From positions 62,001 through 126,000 of the forward strand of contig JAMWBK010000012.1 of NCBI GenBank assembly GCA_029953675.1: a stretch of DNA of 64,000 nt, written 5' to 3'. The stretch is from Rhodosorus marinus (lineage: Eukaryota > Rhodophyta > Stylonematophyceae > Stylonematales > Stylonemataceae). The first letter of the stretch is position 1; each line of letters begins with the position of its first letter. This document shows, one piece after another, positions 10,733-20,548 of the stretch. The position numbers and the translations under genes are program-made. Below the pieces are notes generated by a model. The model did not search any database, had not been told where the DNA came from, and saw nothing but the letters and a program-made list of their open reading frames with translations.

Positions 10733-12140
10733 CTAATCGTGCTTCTCCCCTTAGACCCGGGGAGTCGGTCCTCGCTCTCTTACCTCCTATCCGCACCAAA
10801 GTCGTGAGCCTCCCACTCCGCGAGGCTCGCGGAACGGATCCCGCGGGCTTCAGCAAAGTAACCTGGGCGTCCTCCACCGCCATGCCCTCAGTCTGCTCCC
10901 CTGCCTCACCACTCTCGCTGGAAGTAGTGCTGGAAGCGGAGCCCTCCAAAATCCCCACCCGCTGCAGCTCTGTCTTGTAGCGCGAAGTCAGCACAAGTCG
11001 CCTCTCCAGATCGAAGAAACTGGAAACCGCCATGCGCAGGTGACGAGGGCCCGACCGGAACCGCGCCAACAAGATCCTCTCAAGGCGCTGAATCCGTAGC
11101 CAATGGATCGCTGCCGCCTTCACGCTGCTCTCATGCTCAGAGAGCCCTGCCGTTTCTCCCGGAGACAGGAAATTGCCCGAGAAACGGTCAAAATCGAAGT
11201 GCAAAACCACCTGCGGGTTGCAGCGCAGCCACCGGGCGCTCTCAGGCCACTGCTCGGTAGGCTTCGCCAGCAAGGCCTCCAGGTACTTGGCGGCGGTTGC
11301 GGAGACCAAAAACAGCACATCGCGGCCCTCATAGTTTGCGAAGAAGAAATCACCCCGGCTGCACCCTAACGATTCCGCAAAAGTGTCCCGGAAGTCTCGC
11401 ATAGACGGAACCTGTCCTCGTGTAGTCTGGGGCCGGACATTTCGCACCCACAGAAATTGGAGAGTGGTCTCCACAGGTCCATCCTGAGGCTCGCGAGATT
11501 GTATGAAACGGAGCATAGCCGCCGTACGTGTGGCAGTGGTGCCCTTCCGCAAGACTGATGCGTACGAAGCGCCCCCCTTGCGGCCACCACGTGCCCCCGA
11601 AGTAGCCGGGAGCTGGTGACGACCTGAGGGCTGGTCCAAGAGAGGGAAGTCCACAGCTGCAGTCTCCTCCACACCGGTTGCCGCACATTCACCACCACCA
11701 TTGCCTCGAGTCCCCGAGCGCTGAAGCGCGTTTTGGCCCGGCCTGCCGCTCCCCAACGTCGTACTGTCCCGCGCAGAAGCAACAGCCCTCGCCTGTCCCG
11801 GGACAGGTTCATGTTGATTGATCGGATGTTGACTGCCTTCAGCCAACGCTGCCACTCTGGGGCAATTCAAATTCTCGTCCGAATTTGAATTTGACCTGGC
11901 CAGCAATCCCGATTCCAGCCCACCTAGCTTCTGGGTGAGCTGAGGGAGCACTCCACGATCACTCGCAGCCGTGATCAGGCTGGTGACAGCGGAGATAAGT
12001 GAACGCGCCTGGGTGCCAGAAGCGCCTTCCAAGTCAACCTCGGAAGAAAACGTGCCGCAGCTGAGGCGAACACGGAGTCCCCCACCTGGCAGTGCCTCCT
12101 TGGGAGGAGGCTCCGTCGAGTGCGGAGATATCCCTACCAT
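10733..12140 (-). pseudogene. RLE-A ORF1 (copy A1, frameshifted near its end)
   Basis: First ATG in frame is at 12138-12140 (MVGISPHSTE). The protein is about 470 residues with no recognised domain. It has an N-terminal segment LEGASGTQARSLISAVTSLI, a low-complexity Ser/Gly/Arg-rich middle, and a more conserved second half (FANYEGRDVLFLVSATAAKYL, then AAIHWLRIQRLERILLARFRSG). No CCHC knuckle is visible. By position it should be the RNA-binding or particle protein. A base lost in a C/G run near 10750 removes the native stop seen in copy A3 and lets the frame run into ORF2. Confidence 0.8.
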
Positions 12141-12360
12141 CCTGAGGGAATCCGCCAAGGAAACGTTGCACCACCAATATGAAACCGCACCGAGAGAATA
12201 ATCGACCAAACCCAACCCAAATAGGAAAGGCCCCGCAACTCACCCACCCGGAAGACAGAAGTAGTTGCAAATGCAAACGACGCCCCGCGGAAAATCGAGG
12301 GGAAGGCGTACCAGAGGAAGCGCTTCCCGTAAACGAACACGCTCGCGACCGAAAAAGAAA

Positions 12361-13545
12361 CGCTTTAATAGCATAGCCTGAAGCGCTACGCAGGGCGTCA
12401 AAAGAAACTAAGAACTAGGGAGGGAAGCGTGCAAACCCAGGCGCCGATGGCGCGTCTCGGCAAGCATGCTGCTAGAATACCGCCACAGGGCAGCACTCAA
12501 ACGCCGTAAAAGCGCCAAGTACTCAGTAGGATGCTCAGCGAAACATTTTTTTCCGCAACCACTCTAAACCCGATTTATTCACATCACCAAAGCTTTCCAC
12601 AATGAAGGGCTGGAACCGGTGGGAGAGACCCTCGGCGTAGGGCTTACTGGCCATGCTCTCAGCATACCGTCGTTCCTTCACTCGTCGAAGAGCCGAAGCG
12701 GCTGCCCCTCGGCGGCGGGCGGCAGCCGTGAGATGGGCGCTGGTCACAGGGCATGTAATCGCGAGGTCAACATATGCTGAGCGTCGGGCGGCAGGGTCTG
12801 ATACAAGAAGACCTGCGATACAGCGGGGCGGCGCCGTGTCCGAGACCGGTCTGGGTAGTTCCGATTCCACCTCAACCGTATGCCCTACCCGAGTTAAACA
12901 AAAGGCAGAAATAAAGTAGTGCGTGTGGGGTTCGAACCCACGCGGACTACTTTATTCCAAAGGAGTGGTAGCCACAAGCGTCAATCCGTTCTCTCACATC
13001 CCTGACAGAAAGACGGCCGATTAGAGCCTACTACCCGGGTTTGAATTTCCCCGCGAAACCAGTCCCGATTCCAGCGAACCGAGTCGCTGGGTTAGCTGGG
13101 GTAGCACGCCTCGATCACCCGCAGCAGTGATCAGGCTGGTGACAGCTGAAATAAGTGCACGCACCTGGGTGCCAGAAGCACCACCAAGCCAACCTCTGAA
13201 GAGAAGGTGCCGCAGCTGAGGCGAACAACTGAGTCCACCACCTGTCCGTGCCTCCTTGTTATGAGGCTCCGTCAAGCTCGGAGATACCCCTACCATCCTG
13301 AGAGGATGTTCAAAGGAAACGTTGCACTACCAAAATAAAACCTCACCGAGAGAAGAGTTGACCACACCCAACCCAAAAAGGGAAAGCCCCTCAACACACC
13401 CCCACGAGAGAGAGAAAAATTTTGCAGTTGCAAGCGACACACCCCGGAAAAGCGGAGGAAGGACTACCAGAGGAAGAGCTTCCCAAAAACACGCACGCTC
13501 ACGACCGAAAAAGATTCAAAACCCCACCTCTCAACGCACAATATC
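12361..13545 (-). mobile_element. RLE-A-related copy with internal deletion and foreign hairpin insert
   Basis: The 3' part (12361-12900) carries the 3' hairpin and the ORF2 C-terminus (endonuclease region reads IAGLLVSDPAARRSAYVDLAITCPV). It then breaks into a 60-bp palindromic insert (12901-12960), a short piece of finger region, and the ORF1 N-terminus (13021-13296, MVGVSPSLTE) plus 5' UTR to about 13545. Most of ORF1 and ORF2 is absent. Its tail abuts the 5' end of copy A1 in the same orientation. Confidence 0.78.
12910..12956. repeat. Near-perfect hairpin containing a tRNA T-arm-like sequence
   Basis: Outer arms AATAAAGTAGT (12910-12920) and ACTACTTTATT (12946-12956) are exact inverted repeats of 11 bp. 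The inner part pairs further around a GTTCGAA loop. On the minus strand GTGGG-TTCGAAC-CCCAC is a perfect tRNA T stem and loop. No D arm or anticodon arm is nearby on either side, so this is not a complete tRNA gene. It replaces about 85 bp of RLE-A sequence. Confidence 0.65.
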
Positions 13546-14112
13546 TCCCTCAACCTTCCACCTAACGTTTGTAAATGCGAAATATTGCGCACCTGTATCC
13601 CCGGCACGGTGTGGGCGCCCCGGCAGGTTCCTCTCGTTGCTAAGCCGTTCGTGCTCAAACCCACCTTGGAAAAAGTCTGTCCACGATGTATAGACCAACA
13701 CGAATGTATTTATACCTGACGTCTGCGTGGGATGTCGACGGGGAGCAGAACTAAATTCTGCAATTAAACATGATGCGTTCGAATCCAACTCCACCCCAAC
13801 TCACACCAGACGTTTCTAATATTTCCGAAAGCTGGCGTTCGATTCAGGTGATCGATTTCAAAGTATTTTTTTACTAAATCAAAACTCCTCATAAGAGCCA
13901 AGCGACAGTGCGATGGTCAGGAGTTGGAGACAGATGCAGACAGAGAGAGAGAAGCGAATAGCTCTTCACCGAAAATTTACACCACTCTCAAAAGAAGCAA
14001 CATCCTGGCTCCCCAGAACAGCCATAACAGATAGTTCCGTTCCTAACTGAAAGTTCTGCTGCGCTGTGGAGCTTCCGTTGAGCAGTTTCCGCCTCGCGGG
14101 TTCAAATCTGCC
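13546..14112. other. Intergenic, no gene seen
   Basis: No supported ORF, tRNA or repeat. It forms the 3' flank of the gene ending at 14113. Confidence 0.45.
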
Positions 14113-15207
14113 CTAAGAGATCGAAAGGCAGTTCAGGCAGGCCATGGCGACGCCGGAATCTTGGACTGAGTCTAGGTTATAGACGGCCTGAGACTTCTGA
14201 CGGGGGCATCCGGATCCATTCTTGAGGGTGAACCTTGTCATCGACATGTTGGACCTGATAAACAGGTAGCCGTTGATGACGATGGGCTGGGTGCCTGGGG
14301 ACATCTCGATTCGGACATCGCTGCAGAACTTATTGGCCGGGTAAATGGTCTGGTCGAAGCTTCGCATTCTTCCCGCTTTCTTCGCTGAGCCGTGGATGTA
14401 CATGTAGAAACTCTTCTGGTCGGGAGTCATGGTCATCCGGAGAAAGTCGAAGCCCTTGGGGGTTTTCCGGTTGACTTCCTCCAGAGTGTTTGGGTTCAAC
14501 TGGAGGAGGTAGGATGGACCGTTGCCTGTCGCCGTCAGGAAGAGATCGCTGCTTCCGGCGATCAGGAGGTGAGAGTACTGTCCACGAACTATGGAGAAAT
14601 TGACGACCTCCCACGTGTTCCGGCTGTACTGGACCAGCAACCCCTTGCTGAAATCGTGATCAAGCTGCGGGCTGATGACGTAGGCGACGTAGAGGTACCT
14701 GGCGGTCATCGCAGACTCTGCGATATCCTTGATGAAGATGTCCTTGATAACGGGTTTCGAAATTGCCTTGATCAGTTTCAGCGTCGCAGGATTCACCACC
14801 ATGACCGATTCTGTCTCCAGGCACGTCAGAGCCAGCACCGTCTGGTCGCTGTAATCGTAGCTTGCTGTCAACGCGATCGGCTGGATGCACTGAGTTCCGA
14901 ACGATTTCGATTGCACAAACTCAAGCTTGTTCGTTCTGGACTGAATTTCATACATCCGAAGCTCGGCATGTAACTCTTCGTCGTTATTCACGGACGTCAC
15001 GTAGATATATCTCCCCAGCGAAATGAGCTGGAATAGCCTATTTCCACTCTTGTCCTCAATAATATGGACCGTCTCCAACGTCTCCGCATCATTGAGCTGG
15101 ATTAGGTTCTGACGCTTCCCAGTGATGGCCACCACATTCGCATTCAAAGCGACGCACACATGCAGTGCCACCATCAAAACGCATCCAAACAGTATTGTTT
15201 TCTCCAT
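14113..15207 (-). CDS. Secreted protein of unknown function, possible beta-propeller (paralog 1)
   Basis: Protein of 364 residues starting at an ATG at 15205-15207, with a signal peptide at about residues 1-21 (MEKTILFGCVLMVALHVCVA). The mature chain repeats a pattern of short beta strands (for example VVAITGKRQNLIQLND and TMTPDQKSFYMYIHG) of the kind seen in propeller and YVTN-like proteins, but no named family is recognised. It shares with the protein at 20837-21910 the landmarks KPVI, SKGLLVQY, a TPDQK block and a C-terminal C-x2-C. It is probably extracellular or in the wall matrix. An RLE-A copy has inserted within about 80 bp upstream of the ATG, so its original promoter may be displaced. 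Function not assignable. Confidence 0.78.
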   Translation of the reverse strand: MEKTILFGCVLMVALHVCVALNANVVAITGKRQNLIQLNDAETLETVHIIEDKSGNRLFQLISLGRYIYVTSVNNDEELHAELRMYEIQSRTNKLEFVQSKSFGTQCIQPIALTASYDYSDQTVLALTCLETESVMVVNPATLKLIKAISKPVIKDIFIKDIAESAMTARYLYVAYVISPQLDHDFSKGLLVQYSRNTWEVVNFSIVRGQYSHLLIAGSSDLFLTATGNGPSYLLQLNPNTLEEVNRKTPKGFDFLRMTMTPDQKSFYMYIHGSAKKAGRMRSFDQTIYPANKFCSDVRIEMSPGTQPIVINGYLFIRSNMSMTRFTLKNGSGCPRQKSQAVYNLDSVQDSGVAMACLNCLSIS

Positions 15208-17640
15208 TTTCGGTTTCTTTTTCTTTGTTCTTATTTATCCTCTACTTGGACTTTACTAGCATCCTCTACTGGACTGGACTTTACTAGCATAGCCTGAAGC
15301 GCTACGCAAGGCGTGAAGACTAACTAATAACTAGGGAGGGAAGCATGCAACCCCAGGCGCCGATGGCGCGCCTCGGAAAGCATGTCGCTGGAATATCGCC
15401 AAAGGGAGACACTTAAACGCCTCAAGAGCGCCAAATATTCAGTAGCATGCTCAGCAAAACATTTCCGCAACCACTCTAAACCCGACTTATCCACGTGACC
15501 AAAGCTTTCCACAATGAATGGCTGGAACCGGTGAGAGCGACCCTCAGCGCAAGGCAGACTGGCCATGCTCTCAGCATACCGTCGTTCCTTAACTCTTCGA
15601 AGGGCTGAAGCCGCGGCCCCCCGGCGGCGGGCGGCTGCGGTGAGGTGGGCGCTGGCCACGGGGCAGGTAATCGCAAGGTCCACATATGTTGAGCGTCTGG
15701 CAGCAGCGTCGGAGACGAGGAGATCGGCTATACAACGGGGCGGTACAGAGTCCGAGATTGATCTGGGCAGTTCCGACTCAACCTCAACCGTATGCCCTAT
15801 CCGAGTCAAAAATTCGCTGAGGATGTACTTGAGGCGAGTGTGACGCCTCGTACGGAGACCTCGCAACATTCCGCAGGAACCCAGGAAGTGGTAGCCACAA
15901 GCGTCAATCCGGCTCTCACATCCCTGACAGAAAGACGGCCGATTAGAGTGCCACGGAGCCTGTGGCAAACCGAGATAGATCCGTGCGGCAGAACGGAACT
16001 GGAAAGCATCGAGACGATGACTCAATGACGACGGTAGAGTGGTTAACCACAAGTGCGAGAGGTGGCCTCCCGTGCCGCGGAGACGAGCGGCAGTGGTAGG
16101 CGGCGTGAGAGGAGAATTGAGCATGACTGTGTGAGCGGCACTGTGTTGGCCCCAGGCGAGGCTCTGTTGAATCACATCAGTGCGGGAGCTCCACAATCGG
16201 CTCAAACCCGGATAGTCTGCAACAGGTGACCCGGGGCTAGCCTCTCCGTCATCGGCAAGAACTCGGTCGAGGGGAGAATCCTCAATCGCTTCAGTTCGTC
16301 CCCATAACAGCTCCCTCCAGGAACGAAAGCGGGACCGATTTGCGTCCGGCACGGCGTTGCACCTCCTGAACGCGTGTTGAAGACCATCATAAATTGTCAA
16401 AAGCGGGGGCGGCAGGCTCACTGGATCCTCGTTGGTCAAAGCTCGAGCCAAGAGGCAGGCACTTCGCATCTGGAAGGTCACCAACATTCGCAGCGCGGTA
16501 GCCCACGAGGCAACCACCGCTGGCGAGCATACCAGCCCACGGTCTGCGACGCCGAATCCCCCTAATCGCAACGGTAGAGCGATCTGTCTACGAATCAAGT
16601 CCCTGTCGGGAGCAGCTTCAAGATCGAGGGGCTCATCCAAGAGCGTTCCCCAGTGTTGCAGGGTCATCTCGTCGGCTTTAGCCGCGATCCACGAGCCCCA
16701 AGCTGGAAGCAGGCTGCGCAACCAGTAGTTGAGTCTGGGACCGGCACAAAAGCGGGAAAGCAAGCAGGTCGATTGCAGCATGCTGTCGGGTAGGTGCTCA
16801 ATGGCGTCGGTGAGTTGCTTGTGCCGTGCCAAAACTCGCTCGCAGGATGCTTGGACAAAGTTGTCAGTCCCCAATCCGACGCCGTGGTGTTCGAACCCTG
16901 CACGTTCGCTGATTAGTCGCAGAGTGGGTGGCAGAGAGGCCAGCGACACGTCCCTCGGGGGGAGAAAGCGACATTTTTCTGTTTCCACAGTCAAACCGAC
17001 GCGACGTGCAATCGCTTCGATCTCGGTCAGCCCCCTGGCCAGGGTGTCAGGGGTGCCCAGCAATGTTACGTCATCGTGGTACGCGCAGATTCGAAGACCC
17101 GAGACCTCAGTCGAAAGACGTAAAAGGACGAGCTGTAGGGCACAGGCATGAAAAAGAGGTCCGCAAGGGTCGCCTTGTTGGACGCCAGTATGTGCTTGAA
17201 AAACAGTGCCCTCCGTTGTCAAGTAGGGGAGGCTCTCCCCTCCGTAAATACCCGATAGAAACGGCCACGCCTCCGGAAACACACGTCGGAGCACCTCTAG
17301 CGCATGCGTCCGCGACACGCTGTTGAATGCGTTCCGGAAATCAACCACCAAGACTCCCCACTCCGGCCTACTGGCGCGTTCTAGCTCGATCCCATGGGTG
17401 AACAGTTCGCAACCCCCAGAAAATCCCACCCCTACTTGCAAGGGCGCCATGAAAGCTGTGACTCGCTAGCGAAGGCGCTGGCATAGCCATCTCCCGGCTA
17501 ACTTCCGTAGGCTCTCCACCATCCCGATCGGCCGGAGACGCGGGTGGGCCGGCTGGTGGTCAGGTTTCGTGAGCAAGCAAAGCTGTGCCTGCCGGAGATG
17601 TTCCCATGGCGCAGACGCACCCGATACGCCCTGGAACAAC
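15208..17640 (-). mobile_element. RLE-A non-LTR retrotransposon, 5'-truncated (copy A2)
   Basis: Begins with the standard 3' tail (15245-15290, in which a TAGTAAAGTCC-containing unit occurs twice), then the hairpin 3' UTR and ORF2 back to the early reverse transcriptase region, where it stops at 17640. The first bases of this interval (15208-15240) are 5' flank of the gene to the left. Its 5' end is joined to another short RLE-A-like 3' end in the same orientation. Confidence 0.85.
15324..17640 (-). pseudogene. RLE-A ORF2 fragment (copy A2, nonsense mutation)
   Basis: Open for 708 codons from MAPLQVGVGFSGGC to the family terminus HASLPSY. It contains VDFRNAFNSVS, GVQQGDPCGP, AYHDD, the Cys/His finger and the D-x14-D endonuclease motif. 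At 17466-17468 a TAG replaces the Gln codon found in other copies (RLRQRVTAF), so the upstream reverse transcriptase portion is cut off by a stop. The N-terminus is missing by truncation. Confidence 0.85.
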
Positions 17641-17728
17641 TAGCATAGCACTGGGAAGCGCTTTATCAGCATAAGCCTAAAGCGCAACGCAAACCGTGAA
17701 AAGGAACTAAGAACTAGGTAGGGAAGCC
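17641..17728 (-). mobile_element. Short RLE-A-like 3' end fragment
   Basis: Two nested versions of the 3' terminal motif, TAGCATAGCA... and AGCATAAGCCTAAAGCGC, followed by AACTAAGAACTAGGTAGGGAAG, the complement of the ORF2 terminus. About 90 bp only, diverged from copy A2. It lies end to end between copy A2 and a copia fragment. Confidence 0.6.
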
Positions 17729-18165
17729 CGTTTAGCTTGCAGACCTTACCATTGTCTTGTGTGCCCGGGGGTCTCTCCATGTACATCTCCTCATCGAGTT
17801 TGCCATTGAGGTAGGCCGTCGATACGTCCATTTCCTGCACGTCGTAGATACTTTGTGTTGCCGATGATAGCAGCACTCTGATGATGTCGAAACTGACCGT
17901 CGGTGAGTAAACTTCTGCAAATTCTTGCTGCTGGAAACCAGCTGGAAACCTCTTGCGACCAGCCGTGCTTTGAATTTCAGCGGCTCCCCGCTCTTGTTCC
18001 GTTTCAGTTTGAAAACGAACTTGTTGCTTAACAGTTGCTTATTCTTTGGTCCGTCCAACAGTGACCAGGTCTGGCACGTGCTCAGATTTTCGAGCTCGTC
18101 CGCAATTGCTTCCTCCGAATACTTCCCGTTGGGTCCAGCAAGGGCTTCCCCGATCGTTTGAGGTT
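17729..18165 (-). pseudogene. Ty1/copia retrotransposon, reverse transcriptase fragment
   Basis: Minus-strand frames give the start of a copia-type reverse transcriptase: KYSEEAIADELENLSTCQTW, NKFVFKLKRNKSGEPLKFKARLVARGF, then VQEMDVSTAYLNGKLDEEMY and MERPPG. Frames are shifted between these blocks and the YVDD region is missing. The integrase part of what is probably the same element lies at 19014-19866, separated by an RLE-C insertion. Confidence 0.82.
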
Positions 18166-19013
18166 CCGATTATCGTTAAGCTGTTCAACTTGGATTTCGC
18201 TATTGCGCCTGCCCTTACTTGTCGTGTGGGATTATTAGCTCTCAGTGGCTCATGACCGTACCAGCCTTTCCGCCACTCACACTGTCGGATTTCGAAGTGC
18301 GTACTTCACTGCGCTTATACCTCGGCTTACATCAGCCCCCTTGGCCGTACGAGATGGGTTCGTCGTGCCCTCTCTGCTCTCAGACTGAAGACAACGCAGA
18401 TTTTGGCGCCCACCTGCTCGCTAGTTGCCCGGCGGTGAAAGGTGCTCGAACCCGCCGCCATACACGGATCTTGAACCTGTTATACCGGGAACTTCGGCCT
18501 GTAGTCCGGCAAGCCGGTCTGGAAATCGAACGTGAGAAACCTTTACCCGTCGCGGACTTTCAAAATGATGAACGCCGTGTAGCCGACCTGGTGATCACCT
18601 GTGATGACATCCGCCGTACCACATACGTTGATCTTGCTGTTCCTAACCCTCAAGCAAGCGTTATCTCCCGGCTGCGGGGGAGCGCCGTGGATCTGCCGCC
18701 GCCAGCATGAGACGCCGCAAAGAGATCAAATACGCGGGGGCTTTGTCTTCCCCTGGTGTTCGTGCTTCGGCACTAGCACATCGCTTGGTACCCCTGATCA
18801 TTGAGTGCTTTGGGTTCATGGACTCTGTTGGTTCTCGCTGGCTTCGGGAGTTGTTCCGCGAACGCCCTGACCGTCTTCAATCGTTGTTTACCCGCTTAAG
18901 TTTCCTGCTGTGGCGCATGAATGCCGCTTTGATGTTGGAGGCGCGAGTTCTTCGCCGCGCTTAGTCTTTTTTTCCCCTCGGGGTTTTTTCTTTCAGCCTC
19001 CGATTAAACCATT
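18166..19013 (+). mobile_element. RLE-C non-LTR retrotransposon 3' fragment (longest in window)
   Basis: The best RLE-C copy here. The 3' UTR after the stop contains a T run, CCCCTCGGGG, another T run, and ends with CCGATTAAACCATTCGTTCG. It interrupts a copia element whose integrase lies to its right and reverse transcriptase to its left, both in reverse orientation. The left boundary is approximate. Confidence 0.8.
18255..18964 (+). pseudogene. RLE-C ORF C-terminus: Cys/His finger plus restriction-like endonuclease
   Basis: Two overlapping frames together give the C-terminal part of the ORF. The first has VRTSLRLYLGLHQPPWPY, a C-x2-C-x11-H-x4-C finger (CPLC...HLLASC), RTRRH and an endonuclease motif RRVADLVITCDDIRRTTYVD, matching D-x14-D with Ala in place of the usual Pro. 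The second (18707-18964) has MRRRKEIKYAGALSSPGVRA, FGFMDSVGSRWLRELF and ends LEARVLRRA. A frameshift or a programmed shift lies near 18705. The order matches the RLE-A C-terminus (RIYLGLPQAPW, CQGC...HFLGSC, FGHVDKSGLEWLRKCF), so the families are related. Confidence 0.8.
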
Positions 19014-19866
19014 CGTTCGTACTTGTCGCGGTAATTTTGTGACTTCTTTGACTTCTTTCGCTGTTAGCTCGTTATTTTCACGTTCTTCGGTGCTGTTGTC
19101 AGGTTTCACATCCTCAGTATGGGATCTGTGGTGGGTTTTGTGAACTGGTGTTTCCAGTTCGTCTTCGAGGCTCGATGGGGCCTGATTCCGACTGATGTAG
19201 TCTTTCGCTTTGGCGTAGTCGATGGCTTTTTGAATGTCCGGTGTAAGTGCGGCTTAGGGTTTCTTCAGAGGGAACGAAAAGCCACTACGATGGCTTTTCG
19301 TCCATCTTTTGCGACCATCTCCGAGTTGGATCATGTGTTGCCGCTTCGCTCACAGCGGAGTATATTCCCGCACGTCGTTGGTACGTCGAGCGTGTCGCGT
19401 CGTATGGTACCATCTTCCTTTGGTGCGTGGGCGATCGCTAGGGAGCCGAACTGGGACATTTTTTTTGAAGTCGTCTTGCTTGCCTGTGAGTATTTCCCAG
19501 GGGCTTTTGTTGTTGCTTCGTCTGGGCCTTCCGTTCAGTATCCTTTCGATAATTTGTAGGGTCTCCGTCCAGGGGCTTTATTCTATGCCTGACTGGTACA
19601 AGGATACCCGCATTAGCATTAGGATGCTCCGATTGGCTCGCTCCGAGATCTCGTTCGTTTCCGCGCTGTATGGGGGCGTCGTGTCCAGCGTGATCCCTAG
19701 CTTCTTGAGTTTCCCTTGCACGCCAACGTGTTCGCCTCCTCCGTCGGAATGGTTTGTAATTATTCTTTGACCCGATAAACGCTCGAAATACGCCACATAG
19801 TCATCGAATATCTAAGAGACATCGTTTTTTCTTTGTATCGAGTGTATATCTGTAAATCTCGATACT
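19014..19866 (-). pseudogene. Ty1/copia retrotransposon, integrase fragment
   Basis: On the minus strand 19578-19796 reads as integrase core: MAYFERLSGQRIITNHSDGGGE, then LGITLDTTPPYSAETNEISERANRSI, matching the usual D..G.E..., PY.P..NG..ER pattern. Further down (about 19560-19440) KSPWEILTGK is the characteristic block after the copia core. Multiple stops make it dead. Confidence 0.82.
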
Positions 19867-20277
19867 GATAAAACGAACGAACGAATGGTTTAATCGGAGG
19901 CTGAAAAAAAAACCCCGAGGGGAAAAAAAGACTAAGCGCGGCGAAGTACTCGCGCCTCCAACATCAAAGCGGCATTCATGCGCCACAGCAGGAAACTTAA
20001 GCGGGTAAACAACGATTGAAGACGGTCAGGGCGTTCGCGGAACAACTCCCGAAGCCAGCGAGAACCAACAGAGTCCATGAACCCAAAGCACTCAATGATC
20101 AGGGGTACCAAGCGATGTGCTAGTGCCGAAGCACGAACACCAGGGGAAGACAAAGCCCCCGCGTATTTGATCTCTTTGCGGCGTCTCATGCTGGCGGCGG
20201 CAGACCCACGGCGCTCCCCCGCAGCCGGGAGATAACGCTTGCTTGAGGGTTAGGAACAGCAAGATCAACGGATAAAA
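19867..20277 (-). mobile_element. RLE-C 3' fragment with 7-bp target-site duplication
   Basis: The element occupies 19874-20270 and is flanked by GATAAAA at 19867-19873 and 20271-20277. It reads on the minus strand as the RLE-C C-terminus (VDLAVPNPQASVISRLRGSA, MRRRKEIKYAGALSSPGV, LEARVLRRA) and is almost identical to the plus-strand copy at 18166-19013. The target was the start of the minisatellite to its right. Confidence 0.85.
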
Positions 20278-20548
20278 AGGGTAAGAAGTCTAAAAAGTCT
20301 AAAAAGGATAGAAAGCGTAAAAAGGGTAGAAAGCGTAAAAAGCGTAATAACGTAGAAAGCGTAAAAAGGTTAAAAACGTTAAAAATTGTAAAAAGGGTAA
20401 AAAGTGGAAAAAGTGGAAAAAGTGGAAAAAGTGTAGAAAGCGTAAAAAGAAGAAAAAGCACAAAAAGCGTAAAAAGCGTGAAAAGGGTAGAAAGCGTAAA
20501 AAGGATAAAAAGGGTACAAAGCGTAAAAAGGGTAAAAGGGGTAAAATA
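20271..20548. repeat. Minisatellite with 9-bp period
   Basis: About 30 imperfect tandem units of the type GTAAAAAGC/GTAGAAAGC/GTAAAAAGG. The 9-bp period keeps all frames open, which creates artificial Phe/Leu-rich or Lys-rich ORFs. No evidence of coding. Confidence 0.85.

Larger units (their letters stand above)
7546..12360 (-). mobile_element. RLE-A non-LTR retrotransposon, near full length (copy A1)
   Basis: Complete layout on the minus strand: 5' UTR (12141-12360), ORF1, short junction with hairpin, ORF2, a 3' UTR of about 50 nt, and a 3' tail of roughly four tandem 10-bp units of the type AGTAAAGCCC (7546-7580). The 3' UTR can fold into a hairpin with stem GCGTAGC/GCTATGC. Its 5' end directly touches the 3' tail of another copy at 12361. 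Frameshifts in both ORFs make it non-autonomous as sequenced. Confidence 0.88.

Noticed and set aside
12910-12956. Complete tRNA gene
   Set aside because: Only a T stem-loop is present. No D arm, anticodon arm or matching 5' acceptor strand was found within reach on either side.
14392-14973. 193-codon plus-strand frame opposite the first propeller-like gene
   Set aside because: Shadow of the minus-strand gene, which has a signal peptide and a paralog.
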